From positions 13,566-77,565 of the forward strand of contig CAXMNX010000047.1 in assembly GCA_964194845.1 (NCBI GenBank): 64,000 bases of DNA, given 5' to 3'. This document shows positions 37,251 through 46,057 of the stretch, piece after piece. Below the pieces are notes generated by a model that was given only the letters and a program-made list of their open reading frames with translations, ran no database searches and was not told the origin of the DNA. The DNA comes from CAXMNX01 sp964194845 (lineage in GTDB: Bacteria > Pseudomonadota > Alphaproteobacteria > Rhodobacterales > Rhodobacteraceae). Every line of letters starts with the position of its first letter. Position 1 is the stretch's first letter. The position numbers and the translations under genes were made by a program.

Positions 37251-38108
37251 CTAGCCGGACGCCAGAAGCACGACGCCCGAAAGGATCACTGCGGCCCAGG
37301 TCAAACGCCATCGAAGGTGGCCCTCACCCAACAAAACGCTGCCCGCCAGAACCCCCATCAACACGCTGGTTTCGCGTATCGGCGCGACATAAATGACCGG
37401 CGTGAATGTCATCGCGTAAAGCACCAGGATATAGGCAAGCGGGCTAAAGATCGCGATCACGAAGACCCCGAATTTGTGCGTCCGCCAGATCTCGACAACG
37501 CGGTCCCAGCGACGATAGGCGACCGGTGCCAGAAGCACCGTTCGCGCGATGCTGTTGGCATAGTCAAACACCAAGGGTGGGATCAGCAACACGGAAACCG
37601 ACCAGGCGTCCCAAACCGTGTAGGAGCCAATCAGAACGCCCGCACCAAGTCCAAAACCCAACGAAGTAAGCGTTTGTTCGCTGGCAAGCCGCCCGCGCCG
37701 GTTGGTCAGCATTAGCACTCCGAAAATGATAACTGCACCGCCCGCAGCAATTTGCGGTGACAGTGCCTCGCCCAGGACCAGCACCGCCATTGTTGTCGAC
37801 AAAAGCGGCCCCGTCGCGCGGGCCGTGGGATAAACCAGCGACAAATCCCCCTTTCGGTAACCGGTTTGCAGCAACAGAAAATAACCGAGGTGAACCAACG
37901 TGCTAACAGCGATAGCTGTGAAAGTGAGCAGCGTCAGACCCGTCCAGCCAAGTGCAGCCCAAACTGCCAGAGGCAGATAAAGCACAAGCGACACGACTGA
38001 AAACAACCACACCAGTTCCGCCCCGGCGTTGATGCGTTTGACAAAAATATTCCACGTCGCGTGGCAAACCGCGGCAGCAAGAACGAGGGTCAGCCCGGCG
38101 AGTGTCAA
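37251..38108 (-). CDS. EamA/DMT family transporter
   Basis: 285 residues with about ten predicted transmembrane helices in two EamA halves, an inner-membrane drug/metabolite transporter. Characteristic parts are LAAAVCHATWNIFVKR in the first half and VIYVAPIRETSVLMGVLAGSVLLGE in the second. The long ORF to 38408 has an unlikely Arg-rich head; the TTG at 38108 has GAGGA seven bases upstream and begins directly with the first membrane segment, so it is preferred. It precedes the haloacid dehalogenase gene by 66 bases and may move a substrate or product of that operon. Confidence 0.82.
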   Translation of the reverse strand: MTLAGLTLVLAAAVCHATWNIFVKRINAGAELVWLFSVVSLVLYLPLAVWAALGWTGLTLLTFTAIAVSTLVHLGYFLLLQTGYRKGDLSLVYPTARATGPLLSTTMAVLVLGEALSPQIAAGGAVIIFGVLMLTNRRGRLASEQTLTSLGFGLGAGVLIGSYTVWDAWSVSVLLIPPLVFDYANSIARTVLLAPVAYRRWDRVVEIWRTHKFGVFVIAIFSPLAYILVLYAMTFTPVIYVAPIRETSVLMGVLAGSVLLGEGHLRWRLTWAAVILSGVVLLASG

Positions 38109-38218
38109 TTGATCGTCCTCAAAGGCCCGCGCGAGCAGGCGCGAAAACGGTGTAAAGCACGCATCGGGAAACTGTGCTATGGCAGGTTCATTGAATTTTT
38201 CAGATTTAGGGGGCTGAG

Positions 38219-38614
38219 ATGTCGGACAATCACGGCAAGGTCTGGTGGAACGAACTGAACACCCGCGATGCAAAGGGCGCCTGCGACTATTACGCGGCCA
38301 CCTGCGGATGGACCTATGACAACATGCCGATGGACGGCGGCGCGGGCGACTATTTCGTCGCGATGCGAGGCGGCGCGCCGACAGCGGGCATTCTGGACAT
38401 ATCCACAATTCCCGGCATGGAGCAGGTGCCAGCGCACTGGTTCACATACTTCGCGGTTGACGATGTTGACGCTTCGGCAAAGGCAACAGCTGCGGCGGGC
38501 GGGCGCGTCCAACGCGAACCCTGGGACATTCCCGGCGTTGGCCGCATCGCGATCATTCAGGATCCCTCAGGCGCAATGATGGGGTTGATGACGCCAGCCG
38601 CCAGCGACGGCTGA
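38219..38614 (+). CDS. VOC family protein
   Basis: 131 residues with the two-module vicinal-oxygen-chelate layout: GKVWWNELNTRDAKGACDYYAATCGW in the first and HWFTYFAVDDVDASAKATAAAGG in the second, ending IAIIQDPSGAMMGLM. This subfamily resembles proteins annotated as glyoxalase-like or CFP32-like; metal ligands are not obvious. GGGG precedes the ATG. Divergent from the EamA gene. Confidence 0.85.
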   Translation: MSDNHGKVWWNELNTRDAKGACDYYAATCGWTYDNMPMDGGAGDYFVAMRGGAPTAGILDISTIPGMEQVPAHWFTYFAVDDVDASAKATAAAGGRVQREPWDIPGVGRIAIIQDPSGAMMGLMTPAASDG

Positions 38615-38692
38615 GGCGCGGGTTTACAGTCTGGCAAAGCTTCTTCAGGTTGGCGCGAAGATTTACACCTTCCTGTTGCAGAGATTGAACTC

Positions 38693-39127
38693 ATGTCCGA
38701 CGCCAAGACTGGCGATATCGTGCGCATCCATTATACCGGCACGCTTGCCAACGGCGAAACATTCGACAGTTCGCGCGCCCGCGATCCGCTGGAGTTCGCG
38801 CTGGGCTCGGGACAGGTCATTCCCGGATTTGATGACGCAGTGACGGGTATGTCGGCAGGGGCCGCCAAAACCGTCGAAATTCCGGCCGAACGTGCCTATG
38901 GCCCGCGCAAAACTGATGCTTGCCAGACGTTTCCGCGTGATCGTATGCCGCCAGATATCTCTCTCGAAATTGGCACGCGCCTGGAACTTCAATCGCCAGG
39001 CGGCCAACCGATAATGGTGACCGTTGCCGAATTGACCGACGAGAGCGTCGTTCTGGATGCCAACCATCCGCTTGCTGGCAAAGACCTGACGTTTGAGATC
39101 GAACTGGTCGAGATTGTATCCGGTTGA
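38693..39127 (+). CDS. FKBP-type peptidyl-prolyl isomerase, SlyD-like
   Basis: 144 residues. The FKBP half begins GDIVRIHYTGTLANGETFDSS with LEFALGSGQVIPGFDDAVTGM, and an IF (insert-in-flap) chaperone domain follows (PRDRMPPDISLEIGTRLEL and ELTDESVVLDANHPLAGKDL, where DANHPLAGK is the SlyD signature). Catalyses proline isomerisation and holds unfolded chains. It lacks the His/Cys-rich metal-binding tail of E. coli SlyD. Cytoplasmic, as no signal is present. Confidence 0.92.
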   Translation: MSDAKTGDIVRIHYTGTLANGETFDSSRARDPLEFALGSGQVIPGFDDAVTGMSAGAAKTVEIPAERAYGPRKTDACQTFPRDRMPPDISLEIGTRLELQSPGGQPIMVTVAELTDESVVLDANHPLAGKDLTFEIELVEIVSG

Positions 39128-39202
39128 CCGCCGCGTTCGCGCCGTGGAAACTCGCGCAGATTGTCAACATCCAGAATCTGAACCAGCGCGAGTGAGCATA
39201 GA

Positions 39203-40423
39203 ATGACGTCTGCCACAGGGCGAAACCTGGCGCTTTACCCTTGGTTCAAGTTTTTGCAGAACCTATTGTTCTGGCAGGCAATTTGGTTCCTGTTTTTCCA
39301 GAAAACACTATCTGCCGCCGACGCAATTCTGCTTTATGCGGTTTACGATATCGCGACGACGCTTCTGGAAGTGCCGTCTGGCTATATGTCTGATCGACTG
39401 GGGCGACGGGCGACGCTGATCGCCTCGTCGGTTGCCGGGTTCCTTGGAATGGTAGTTTTCGCGACCGGCGACACATTTGCAGCCTTTGTTGTCGGGCAGG
39501 TATTTCTGGGGGCCAGCATCGCATTTGTTTCGGGCACTGACAGTGCGTTTCTTTATGAAACTCTGGTTGCCGAGGGCCGCGAAGACGAGGTCGAGGCGCA
39601 AGAGCTGCGGGCGTGGCGGTTTACATTTTCCGGCCTCGCGTGTTCGGCTGTTGTCGGCGGTGTGATGGCGCTTTGGTCGTTCGAGCTGGCGTTTGCGGGC
39701 AGCGCGATTGCCTTTGCAGCGGCGGTTTATGTGACCTGGCGATGCGTCGAGCCGCCGCATTCCGGTGCCAAACGCGCACATGGTGCCGAATGGCTGCGGT
39801 TCAGATCGCTTCGCGCCGCCTTCACAAAGCCCGTTCTTATCTGGCTCTTTGCGCTCAGCACTTTGATGTATGTCTTCAGCCACATCCCTTTTGTATTTGG
39901 GCAACCGTTCATCCTTGCCGCACTCGATCAGATCGGGCTGGCCGGTGAGGCACCACTGGTTAGCGGTGTGGTGACGGCGATTATGATGCTACTTTCCGTT
40001 GGGACGTCGATGCTGGCACCTTGGTTGCGAAAAAGTCTCGGCCTGCCAGCAATTCTTTGTGCGGCGTTTGCGATGCAAATATTTCTCGCCGCGGTCCTCG
40101 CTTTGACGAGTTCGTTTGTCGCCATTGCGTTCCTCTTGCTTCGAATGGTGCCCGATTCCCTTTCGCGGCCCTTCATACTTGCCCGCATTCAGCCGCTTCT
40201 GACCGACGACACCCGCGCGACCTATTTGTCGCTCAGAAGCCTTGCGGGACGCGTTCTTTTCGCGTCCAGCCTCTGGGCCGCGTCGCTTTCAACCTCCGAA
40301 GTCGGGCAGATGGCGCATTCCGAGATCAGCGCGGTTTTGACCTGGTATGTTGTCGCAGGCGTTGTTTGTCTGATTGGACTGGTTTTGCTGGCCCGTCGCG
40401 TGGTGGTGGAAGTTGCAAGCTGA
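39203..40423 (+). CDS. MFS transporter
   Basis: 406 residues with about twelve transmembrane helices. The loop between helices 2 and 3 carries GYMSDRLGRRATLIASS, the major facilitator signature (GxxxDRxGRR), and the N-terminal YDIATTLLEVPSGYMSD pattern fits drug/sugar-efflux type MFS. The central loop is short. No substrate can be inferred from the context. The gap to the next gene (40424-40611) has a weak hairpin at 40486-40505 (arms AGAAACG/CGTTTCT) that may end its transcript. Confidence 0.88.
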   Translation: MTSATGRNLALYPWFKFLQNLLFWQAIWFLFFQKTLSAADAILLYAVYDIATTLLEVPSGYMSDRLGRRATLIASSVAGFLGMVVFATGDTFAAFVVGQVFLGASIAFVSGTDSAFLYETLVAEGREDEVEAQELRAWRFTFSGLACSAVVGGVMALWSFELAFAGSAIAFAAAVYVTWRCVEPPHSGAKRAHGAEWLRFRSLRAAFTKPVLIWLFALSTLMYVFSHIPFVFGQPFILAALDQIGLAGEAPLVSGVVTAIMMLLSVGTSMLAPWLRKSLGLPAILCAAFAMQIFLAAVLALTSSFVAIAFLLLRMVPDSLSRPFILARIQPLLTDDTRATYLSLRSLAGRVLFASSLWAASLSTSEVGQMAHSEISAVLTWYVVAGVVCLIGLVLLARRVVVEVAS

Positions 40424-40611
40424 GTGGCTGAAGGCCGTACCGCTGGCACTTCGAGCACACCAATACTGCTATCCCAGGCCCGCAGAGAAACGAATTCGCG
40501 TTTCTGCCGCTGGACCAATCCGCTCATTCAGGCGAGGGTAAGGCGAGGAAATCACGAGCAATGACGATTGGGCGGTCAGGAATGAACGCGCGGAAACGTC
40601 GCCGATAGCGC

Positions 40612-41460
40612 ATGAACCAGGCGAATTCTCATGTAACACTTCTGGTCGGGCCGCAAACCCGACTTGCGCGGGCGCTGAACAATGTTGTCAGAACCCGCCG
40701 GGCGGCGATCGCGGCAGCCGGTGTCATGGCAGTTCCCAATCGGATCGCAACGCGCACGCTTCGCGCTGTAACGGCCGGCGACGTAACCGATGATGAACGT
40801 CGCGCTTTGCTGGCATCCGCGTTGTCGCTTGACGATGGACGCCCGGTGTTCCTGTCGGCGATAAATTTGCTTGGCGCCCCGACAGCTGCGTATCGCCAAC
40901 AAGAGCTGTTCCCAAATGCCGAACGGATGATCACAGATCGCGCCACTTCGCTGTCGAAAATGATCTCGCGGGTCGTCGTGACGGTCGAACCGCTGCACCA
41001 TTTCCTGTTGTCGCTCAGTTCGCCGACGTTGCACAACCGGGTGGCAACGGCACCTTGGGAGGCGCTATATGAAATCAGCTGGTCCGACCTGATCGCGGAA
41101 ATATGCGAGGCGTTTCCATCGAGCCGCGTGTGGGTCGTAACACCCGAAGCGGCATTTGTTGGCGCGGAAATGATGCTGTCCGAGATGCTCGGTGCGGCCG
41201 CAACCGCGATTGACCCGACAATATTGCAGCGATGCCACCTGACGTCGGAAGGGAAGGCGGCGCTTGAGAAAGCCTTGGCGTCCGGCAAGCCCCGTGCCGA
41301 AAAACTTGAAGGAATAATTGCCGCCCACCGCGACACTCCAGACCCGGGCGAACTGGAAACGCGCATGGGGATTGATAAACTAACCTCGACCCTGCTGGAT
41401 CAAAGGTTCCTTGAGGATCTGCGCGAAATAGAGGCGCTGCCGCGCGTGCGGCTTTTTTGA
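40612..41460 (+). CDS. Hypothetical protein coupled to a glycosyltransferase
   Basis: 282 residues, family not recognised. It starts VTLLVGPQTRLARALNNVV, with no P-loop and no signal peptide, and includes RALLASALSLDDGRPVFLSA, FPNAERMITDRATSLSKM and EAFPSSRVWVVTPEAAFVG, a general layout like a divergent sulfotransferase or sugar-modifying domain but without their key motifs. Its stop overlaps a TTG start of the large glycosyltransferase gene, so the two products are probably made and used together. A role in a surface glycan is inferred from that partner only. Confidence 0.7.
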   Translation: MNQANSHVTLLVGPQTRLARALNNVVRTRRAAIAAAGVMAVPNRIATRTLRAVTAGDVTDDERRALLASALSLDDGRPVFLSAINLLGAPTAAYRQQELFPNAERMITDRATSLSKMISRVVVTVEPLHHFLLSLSSPTLHNRVATAPWEALYEISWSDLIAEICEAFPSSRVWVVTPEAAFVGAEMMLSEMLGAAATAIDPTILQRCHLTSEGKAALEKALASGKPRAEKLEGIIAAHRDTPDPGELETRMGIDKLTSTLLDQRFLEDLREIEALPRVRLF

Positions 41461-43658
41461 CTGATGCAGCCAATATCCATGTGCGTGTCCTCGGCGTCGT
41501 CGAAGATGAAGTTGGCCGAAGACTGGCCGCGACCCGCGTGGGCAAAGCCGTTTACCAAAGCTATCTATCCGGGGCTGACCCAGCTGTCCTTCAAGTTGCT
41601 GCGGGCCAATCGGTTCATTTCGTTAAGCAAATCGGTGGAGGCCTGCTTGCGAAACTAGCGGCGGCATCTGACCCCGGTGCCGAAGAGGCAGAGCTTGACT
41701 TGCTTGCCGACCGTCGCGTGCTTTTCGCCCTGCGAAATGGCGAAAGTGCCGACGCGACCAAAGACTGGGTGGCCTACCACAAATCACAGGGCATTGATGG
41801 CGCGCTGATATTTGATCGCTCGCGGCCCAAGGACGCAAATGCTTTCGCCCGGCAATTAGGCGACGAAATGCAGGCGTTTGGACCGGACGCACCGGTTCTT
41901 CTGCTGGTTCATGCGACTGCACCGATGGGGCGTGAGGGCGACGCGGACGCGCGGCGGCCCGCGATGGCCCCCGGCGCACCGGCACATGTTAAAGAAAAAT
42001 CGGGTCCGCCCGACCCCTGGCACGCGCCATTCTTTGAAACGATCTTGCTGGAAACCCTGCGCCGCCGGTTCCTTGACCGCGCCGCTGCTGTCGCCTTCGT
42101 CGATGTTTCCGATCTTCTGCTGACTGACCGGAGTTCGACGGTCCTTGATCGCGCCATTGCAGCACCCGGGCAAGTCATTCGCCTGGAGGGCCGCGAGATG
42201 TATCCCTGGCGTTTGCGTCGCGGATCAACCGCGCCACACCACGACCATATCTATGCGCGCATCAACGAAAAACGCTGGCTGTCGCGGTGGTGCGTCGCCC
42301 CGCAAGCATTGTCCGATGATGCGGTGTGGCGTGCAATCCGGATCGGTAGCACGCCTGTCGCGCCGCACGGTCCCGCACGATTTATCCGCGCCATGGGTGC
42401 AGTGTTTCCAGGCGCGCCCGTCTCGAAATTGGTCGATAAGGCCGCGCTTGTCGAAGATCGCGCGGCGGCGGCCGCACTGCACGCTGGCCTGAAGGCAACG
42501 CCATTGCGCCGACCGGAACGCAAAAAAAAATCAAGGATGAAAACCGGCGGCGTGACGATCGTTACCGCGATGAAAAACGAAGGACCGTATATTCTTGACT
42601 GGTTGGCGCACAACCGGGTCATCGGCGTCGATAACATTCTCGTTTATTCCAATGATTGCTGCGATGGCACCGACGCGATCCTCGATGCTCTTGCCAAGGA
42701 AGGCATCGTTGAACATCGCAAAAATCCCTACCGGACCAGCGGCGGCGTCCCCCAGCACGCCGCATTCCGCGCCGCCGAGCGTGAAACTGTGGTTAAAAAT
42801 GCCAGCTGGCTGCTGACGCTAGACGTTGACGAATACATCGACATTCATGCGGGCGCGGGATGTCTTTCGGACCTGATGGCGGCGGTGCCAGACGCAAACG
42901 CAATCTCGATGCCCTGGCGTTTGTTCGGGTCCGGCGACCTGGTCGAGTTTAATGACAGCCCGGTCACCCGACAATTCACAAACTGCGCGCCGGAATATTC
43001 GCCGCGCCCGCATCAGGCCTGGGGGTTCAAAACGCTCTATCAGAGCACCGGTCTTTTCAAGCGTCTGGGTGTTCATCGTCCGCGCGGCCTTGACCTGCCA
43101 AGGCGCGATGAATTGTTCTGGGTCGATGGCTCGGGCCGCCCGTTTCCGGTGACGCTGTGGCAAGCTGGGTGGCGGATGTCTGAGGCCTGCTGGGGATATG
43201 ATCTGGTCACTCTAAACCACTACGCGGTGCGAAGTGCCGAGGCATTTCTGGTCAAACGAGACCGCGGGCGTGTCAACCACGTCGGCCGCGATCAGGGTCT
43301 GGCCTACTGGTTTCGGATGAACCACAACGGGTCCGAAGACCGGTCCATTGATCGCTATCAGGCGCGCGTGGCCGAAGAACGGCAGCGGCTTGACGCGCTT
43401 CCGGGAATTGCCGAGGCGCACGCCAACGCGGTGAACTGGCACCGGACCCGAATTTGTGAATTGCTTCAAACTTCTGAAAACCAAGAGTTTTTCGACACGA
43501 TCAGTGGGCCCCGAATGCGCCGATTGTCCCGCATGGTGCAGCACTTTGGGTCGAATGTATTTCTCTCAGGGCCGCAGGTCATACCGGATGAAGTTGTCGC
43601 GAGAGACCCGGACGGCGATTGGCAGTTCACCGTGCCACGAGGCAAGCGCCAGGACTGA
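41457..43658 (+). CDS. Glycosyltransferase family 2 protein with an uncharacterised N-terminal domain
   Basis: 733 residues. Residues about 360-650 are a GT2-type domain of the Glyco_tranf_2_4 kind: VTIVTAMKNEGPYILDWLAHN, VYSNDCCDGTDAILDAL and the DxD-like LLTLDVDEYIDIH, with ISMPWRLFGSG following. The first 350 residues form another domain (HFVKQIGGGLLAKLAAAS, FFETILLETLRRRFLDRAAA) that I do not recognise. The start is TTG at 41457 in a four-base overlap with the upstream gene (TTGA). Lys-rich linker near residue 350 separates the two domains. Likely adds or modifies a sugar on a surface polysaccharide; acceptor unknown. Confidence 0.82.
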   Translation: MTDAANIHVRVLGVVEDEVGRRLAATRVGKAVYQSYLSGADPAVLQVAAGQSVHFVKQIGGGLLAKLAAASDPGAEEAELDLLADRRVLFALRNGESADATKDWVAYHKSQGIDGALIFDRSRPKDANAFARQLGDEMQAFGPDAPVLLLVHATAPMGREGDADARRPAMAPGAPAHVKEKSGPPDPWHAPFFETILLETLRRRFLDRAAAVAFVDVSDLLLTDRSSTVLDRAIAAPGQVIRLEGREMYPWRLRRGSTAPHHDHIYARINEKRWLSRWCVAPQALSDDAVWRAIRIGSTPVAPHGPARFIRAMGAVFPGAPVSKLVDKAALVEDRAAAAALHAGLKATPLRRPERKKKSRMKTGGVTIVTAMKNEGPYILDWLAHNRVIGVDNILVYSNDCCDGTDAILDALAKEGIVEHRKNPYRTSGGVPQHAAFRAAERETVVKNASWLLTLDVDEYIDIHAGAGCLSDLMAAVPDANAISMPWRLFGSGDLVEFNDSPVTRQFTNCAPEYSPRPHQAWGFKTLYQSTGLFKRLGVHRPRGLDLPRRDELFWVDGSGRPFPVTLWQAGWRMSEACWGYDLVTLNHYAVRSAEAFLVKRDRGRVNHVGRDQGLAYWFRMNHNGSEDRSIDRYQARVAEERQRLDALPGIAEAHANAVNWHRTRICELLQTSENQEFFDTISGPRMRRLSRMVQHFGSNVFLSGPQVIPDEVVARDPDGDWQFTVPRGKRQD

Positions 43659-43695
43659 TTCCGGAAGTTAGTTTAACGTTAAACGAAAACGGTGA

Positions 43696-44550
43696 TTACA
43701 GTATCACCCGGTGCTCTGCCTGTCCCTTGGCGACGCCCTCGGCGAAAAAAACCTTGCCGTGATCAGGCGAATGTGCGCGATCGGCGTCCGTGATCCGCCC
43801 GGCAGCCGTTGTACAGAAAAGCGTCGTCAGATCGGGTCCGCCAAACGCCGGGCACGACGTATGCGCCGCGGCAATCGGAAATTCCCGCAAAAACTGACTA
43901 TCCGGCGCATAACATGCAACCCGCCATCCACCCCATTGGGCGTTCCAGAAGTTTCCATCCACGTCAATCACTGCGCCATCGACGCCAAACGGCTGATCCG
44001 ACAGGTCAAGCCAGACATCCGGTGTGCCAACCGGCCAACCGTCGTGATCCAGTGCCACAAACCGGACCAAATTATCGATGGTGTCGCAAAAATACGCCCA
44101 ACTACGATCGGGCGAGAAACAGATCGCATTCGGGATCGTGATGCCGCCCCAAAGCGGCGTAATCTGGCCATTGTAATATCGGTAAATGGTTCCCTCGGGC
44201 GTTCGTTCCTGCTTGGACATCGTGCCAATCCAGAACCCACCCCAGGGGTCTGCACGCCCGTCATTCGAGCGGGTGTCGGGGCGATCCGGCTCCAGCCCAA
44301 TAACGTCTTCCGCCGTGCTCGTCTCGACATTAAATCTGAACAAACGGGTTTCGGACGCCACCAAAAGATGGCTTTCATCGACCCAGCCGGCGGCGGATAC
44401 ATTTTCGGCAAACGACCAGCTTCGGGTTTGACCGTCTTCGCGCGTGAAAAGCGTTTCCCCGTGAATATCGAACCAGAAAAGCTGGCTGCGAACCGGATGC
44501 CAGAGCGGGCCTTCGCCAAGGCTGCAAATTGTCGGATCGTAAACTTTCAA
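43696..44550 (-). CDS. SMP-30/gluconolactonase family protein (sugar lactonase)
   Basis: 284 residues forming a six-bladed propeller of the SMP-30/gluconolactonase/LRE family. The metal Glu is in CSLGEGPLWHPV, the Asn/Asp ligands are in RSNDGRADPWGGFWIGTM and PNAICFSPDRSWAYFCDT, and GVDGAVIDVDGNFWNAQWGG contains the last Asp. Hydrolyses sugar lactones to acids. With DgoA, DgoK and an SDR upstream it most likely acts as galactonolactonase. Its start overlaps the stop of the aldolase gene (ATGA), and it is the last gene of the operon. Confidence 0.9.
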   Translation of the reverse strand: MKVYDPTICSLGEGPLWHPVRSQLFWFDIHGETLFTREDGQTRSWSFAENVSAAGWVDESHLLVASETRLFRFNVETSTAEDVIGLEPDRPDTRSNDGRADPWGGFWIGTMSKQERTPEGTIYRYYNGQITPLWGGITIPNAICFSPDRSWAYFCDTIDNLVRFVALDHDGWPVGTPDVWLDLSDQPFGVDGAVIDVDGNFWNAQWGGWRVACYAPDSQFLREFPIAAAHTSCPAFGGPDLTTLFCTTAAGRITDADRAHSPDHGKVFFAEGVAKGQAEHRVIL

Positions 44551-45152
44551 GCGGCAACCTCGTCCCAGACCGCGACAAGGTCATTCGCCTTTAAGGCAAT
44601 ATCTTCAAGGGCATCGCCGGGTTTGTATAGAAAGCTTCCAAGGCCAAACCCGTTCGCACCTGCGCTTAGCCAGTCCGCGAAATTCTTTGGGCCAACGCCG
44701 CCAACCATGTAAATCTGCGTTTCGGCCGGCAACACGGCGCGCAGCGCCTTCAGCCCGTCCGTTCCCATCTGAAAAGCCGGAAAAATCTTTAACCCATCCG
44801 CGCCCCATTTAAGCGCGCTGAAACATTCCGTCGGGGTCAGGACGCCCGGAAACGATTGCATCCCAAGTGTCTTCGTCGCCTTGATGACGGCTTTTTCGCA
44901 ATTCGGTGACACCACAAGCGAACCACCAACGCGGTAGACATGCGCCACTTGTTCCGCGGTCAGAACCGTTCCCGCGCCGATGGTTGCATGGGTCCCGTGT
45001 GCTTCGACCATACGGCCAATAGACGCAAACGGGTCGGGCGAATTAAGCGGCACCTCGATGCGATCAATGCCGGCATCAATCAATGCCTCGGCAATACCTG
45101 CGGCCTCGCGACGCTCAATGCCACGAAGGATGGCGATCAGTGGACGGCTCAT
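44547..45152 (-). CDS. dgoA: 2-dehydro-3-deoxy-6-phosphogalactonate aldolase
   Basis: 201 residues, KDPG/KDPGal aldolase family. Splits 2-keto-3-deoxy-6-phosphogalactonate to pyruvate and glyceraldehyde 3-phosphate. It begins PLIAILRGIERREAAGIAEAL with the acid/base Glu in IEVPLNSPDP, GAGTVLTAEQV and the Schiff-base Lys122 in DGLKIFPAFQMG. ILRGI and PLNSP are the forms usual for the galactonate enzyme rather than Eda. Start and stop overlap the neighbouring genes by four bases each, so it is tightly coupled to DgoK and the lactonase. Confidence 0.93.
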   Translation of the reverse strand: MSRPLIAILRGIERREAAGIAEALIDAGIDRIEVPLNSPDPFASIGRMVEAHGTHATIGAGTVLTAEQVAHVYRVGGSLVVSPNCEKAVIKATKTLGMQSFPGVLTPTECFSALKWGADGLKIFPAFQMGTDGLKALRAVLPAETQIYMVGGVGPKNFADWLSAGANGFGLGSFLYKPGDALEDIALKANDLVAVWDEVAA

Positions 45153-46057
45153 TTTGTGGTCTCCCTGACCATATCAAAGGCGACGGCCAGACCAGCCAGC
45201 GTCGCGGTCGTGGCATCGGCAATCTCAACTTGAACACCCTGCCGGTCAAGCGCCGTCGCATAGTTGGCCACCAGTTTATTGGCTCCGATCATAGCAATAC
45301 GCTGACCCAGCCAATAGGGCCGCGCCGCCGCAAGTTCCGCCCCGATCAGCAGACCCGAAAGCCGCGACCGCGCGATGTCGGGCGAGGTTCCGTTCAGCAG
45401 GTCGTCCGCGCGAAGTCTGAACATGCGCGACGCCAGGTTTTCCGGGCGCGACATCGTATCTGAGACAGCGCCCACAAAGGCATCTGCGTCCCAACCTTCA
45501 CCGACGGAATGGCGCAAAACGGACTTGGCGGACATAAGATCAAATAGCTCGCCGGTCATGAACGTTCTAAAACTCACAACCTCGCCTGCCGATATCTGCA
45601 CCCATTTGGTGTGGGTGCCGGGCAGGCAGACCACCCCATCAAAATCTGGCTCTGCCTTCAGGAAACCGGCGATCTGAGTTTCCTCGCCCCGCATGACGTC
45701 GGGCGGATCGGACTGGCTGATCCCCGGCGCAATGTGAACCGAAATTCGCGGATCGCGACACGGCGCACGCACTGGTTCACCCGCCAAAGGCGGGGTCGGC
45801 ACCTTCAAATACCCGGCTTCAACCCAACCCTGGGCCGACCCCACCATGCCAGCGGCAACGACCGGTATTCGGCGCCCGTCCAACCACGGCTCTATCAATG
45901 AAATCAAAGCAGGTTCAAAGTCGGCGCGAGACAGCGAACCCATGCCTTTGTCCGACGATGCCTCGGCCAACGACCTATGGCCGTCCATCGCCCATGCCCT
46001 GAGGTTGGTGGTCCCCCAGTCAACGGCGATCCAGTTGACTTGCGCGATTTCCGACAT
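45149..46057 (-). CDS. dgoK: 2-dehydro-3-deoxygalactonokinase
   Basis: 302 residues, ASKHA-type kinase that phosphorylates 2-keto-3-deoxygalactonate with ATP. The phosphate-1 loop is AVDWGTTNLRAWAMD at the N-terminus, CLPGTHTKWVQIS with FRTFMTGELFDLM lie in the middle, and MIGANKLVANYATAL is close to the adenosine site. The ATG at 46057 overlaps the SDR stop by one base (TGATG); a GTG at 46060 is an alternative. The order SDR, kinase, aldolase, lactonase supports a De Ley-Doudoroff galactose pathway. Confidence 0.93.
   Translation of the reverse strand: MSEIAQVNWIAVDWGTTNLRAWAMDGHRSLAEASSDKGMGSLSRADFEPALISLIEPWLDGRRIPVVAAGMVGSAQGWVEAGYLKVPTPPLAGEPVRAPCRDPRISVHIAPGISQSDPPDVMRGEETQIAGFLKAEPDFDGVVCLPGTHTKWVQISAGEVVSFRTFMTGELFDLMSAKSVLRHSVGEGWDADAFVGAVSDTMSRPENLASRMFRLRADDLLNGTSPDIARSRLSGLLIGAELAAARPYWLGQRIAMIGANKLVANYATALDRQGVQVEIADATTATLAGLAVAFDMVRETTK

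Noticed and set aside
36264..37715. Open frame of 483 codons on the plus strand
   Set aside because: It crosses three minus-strand genes that have clear motifs and has no domain of its own.
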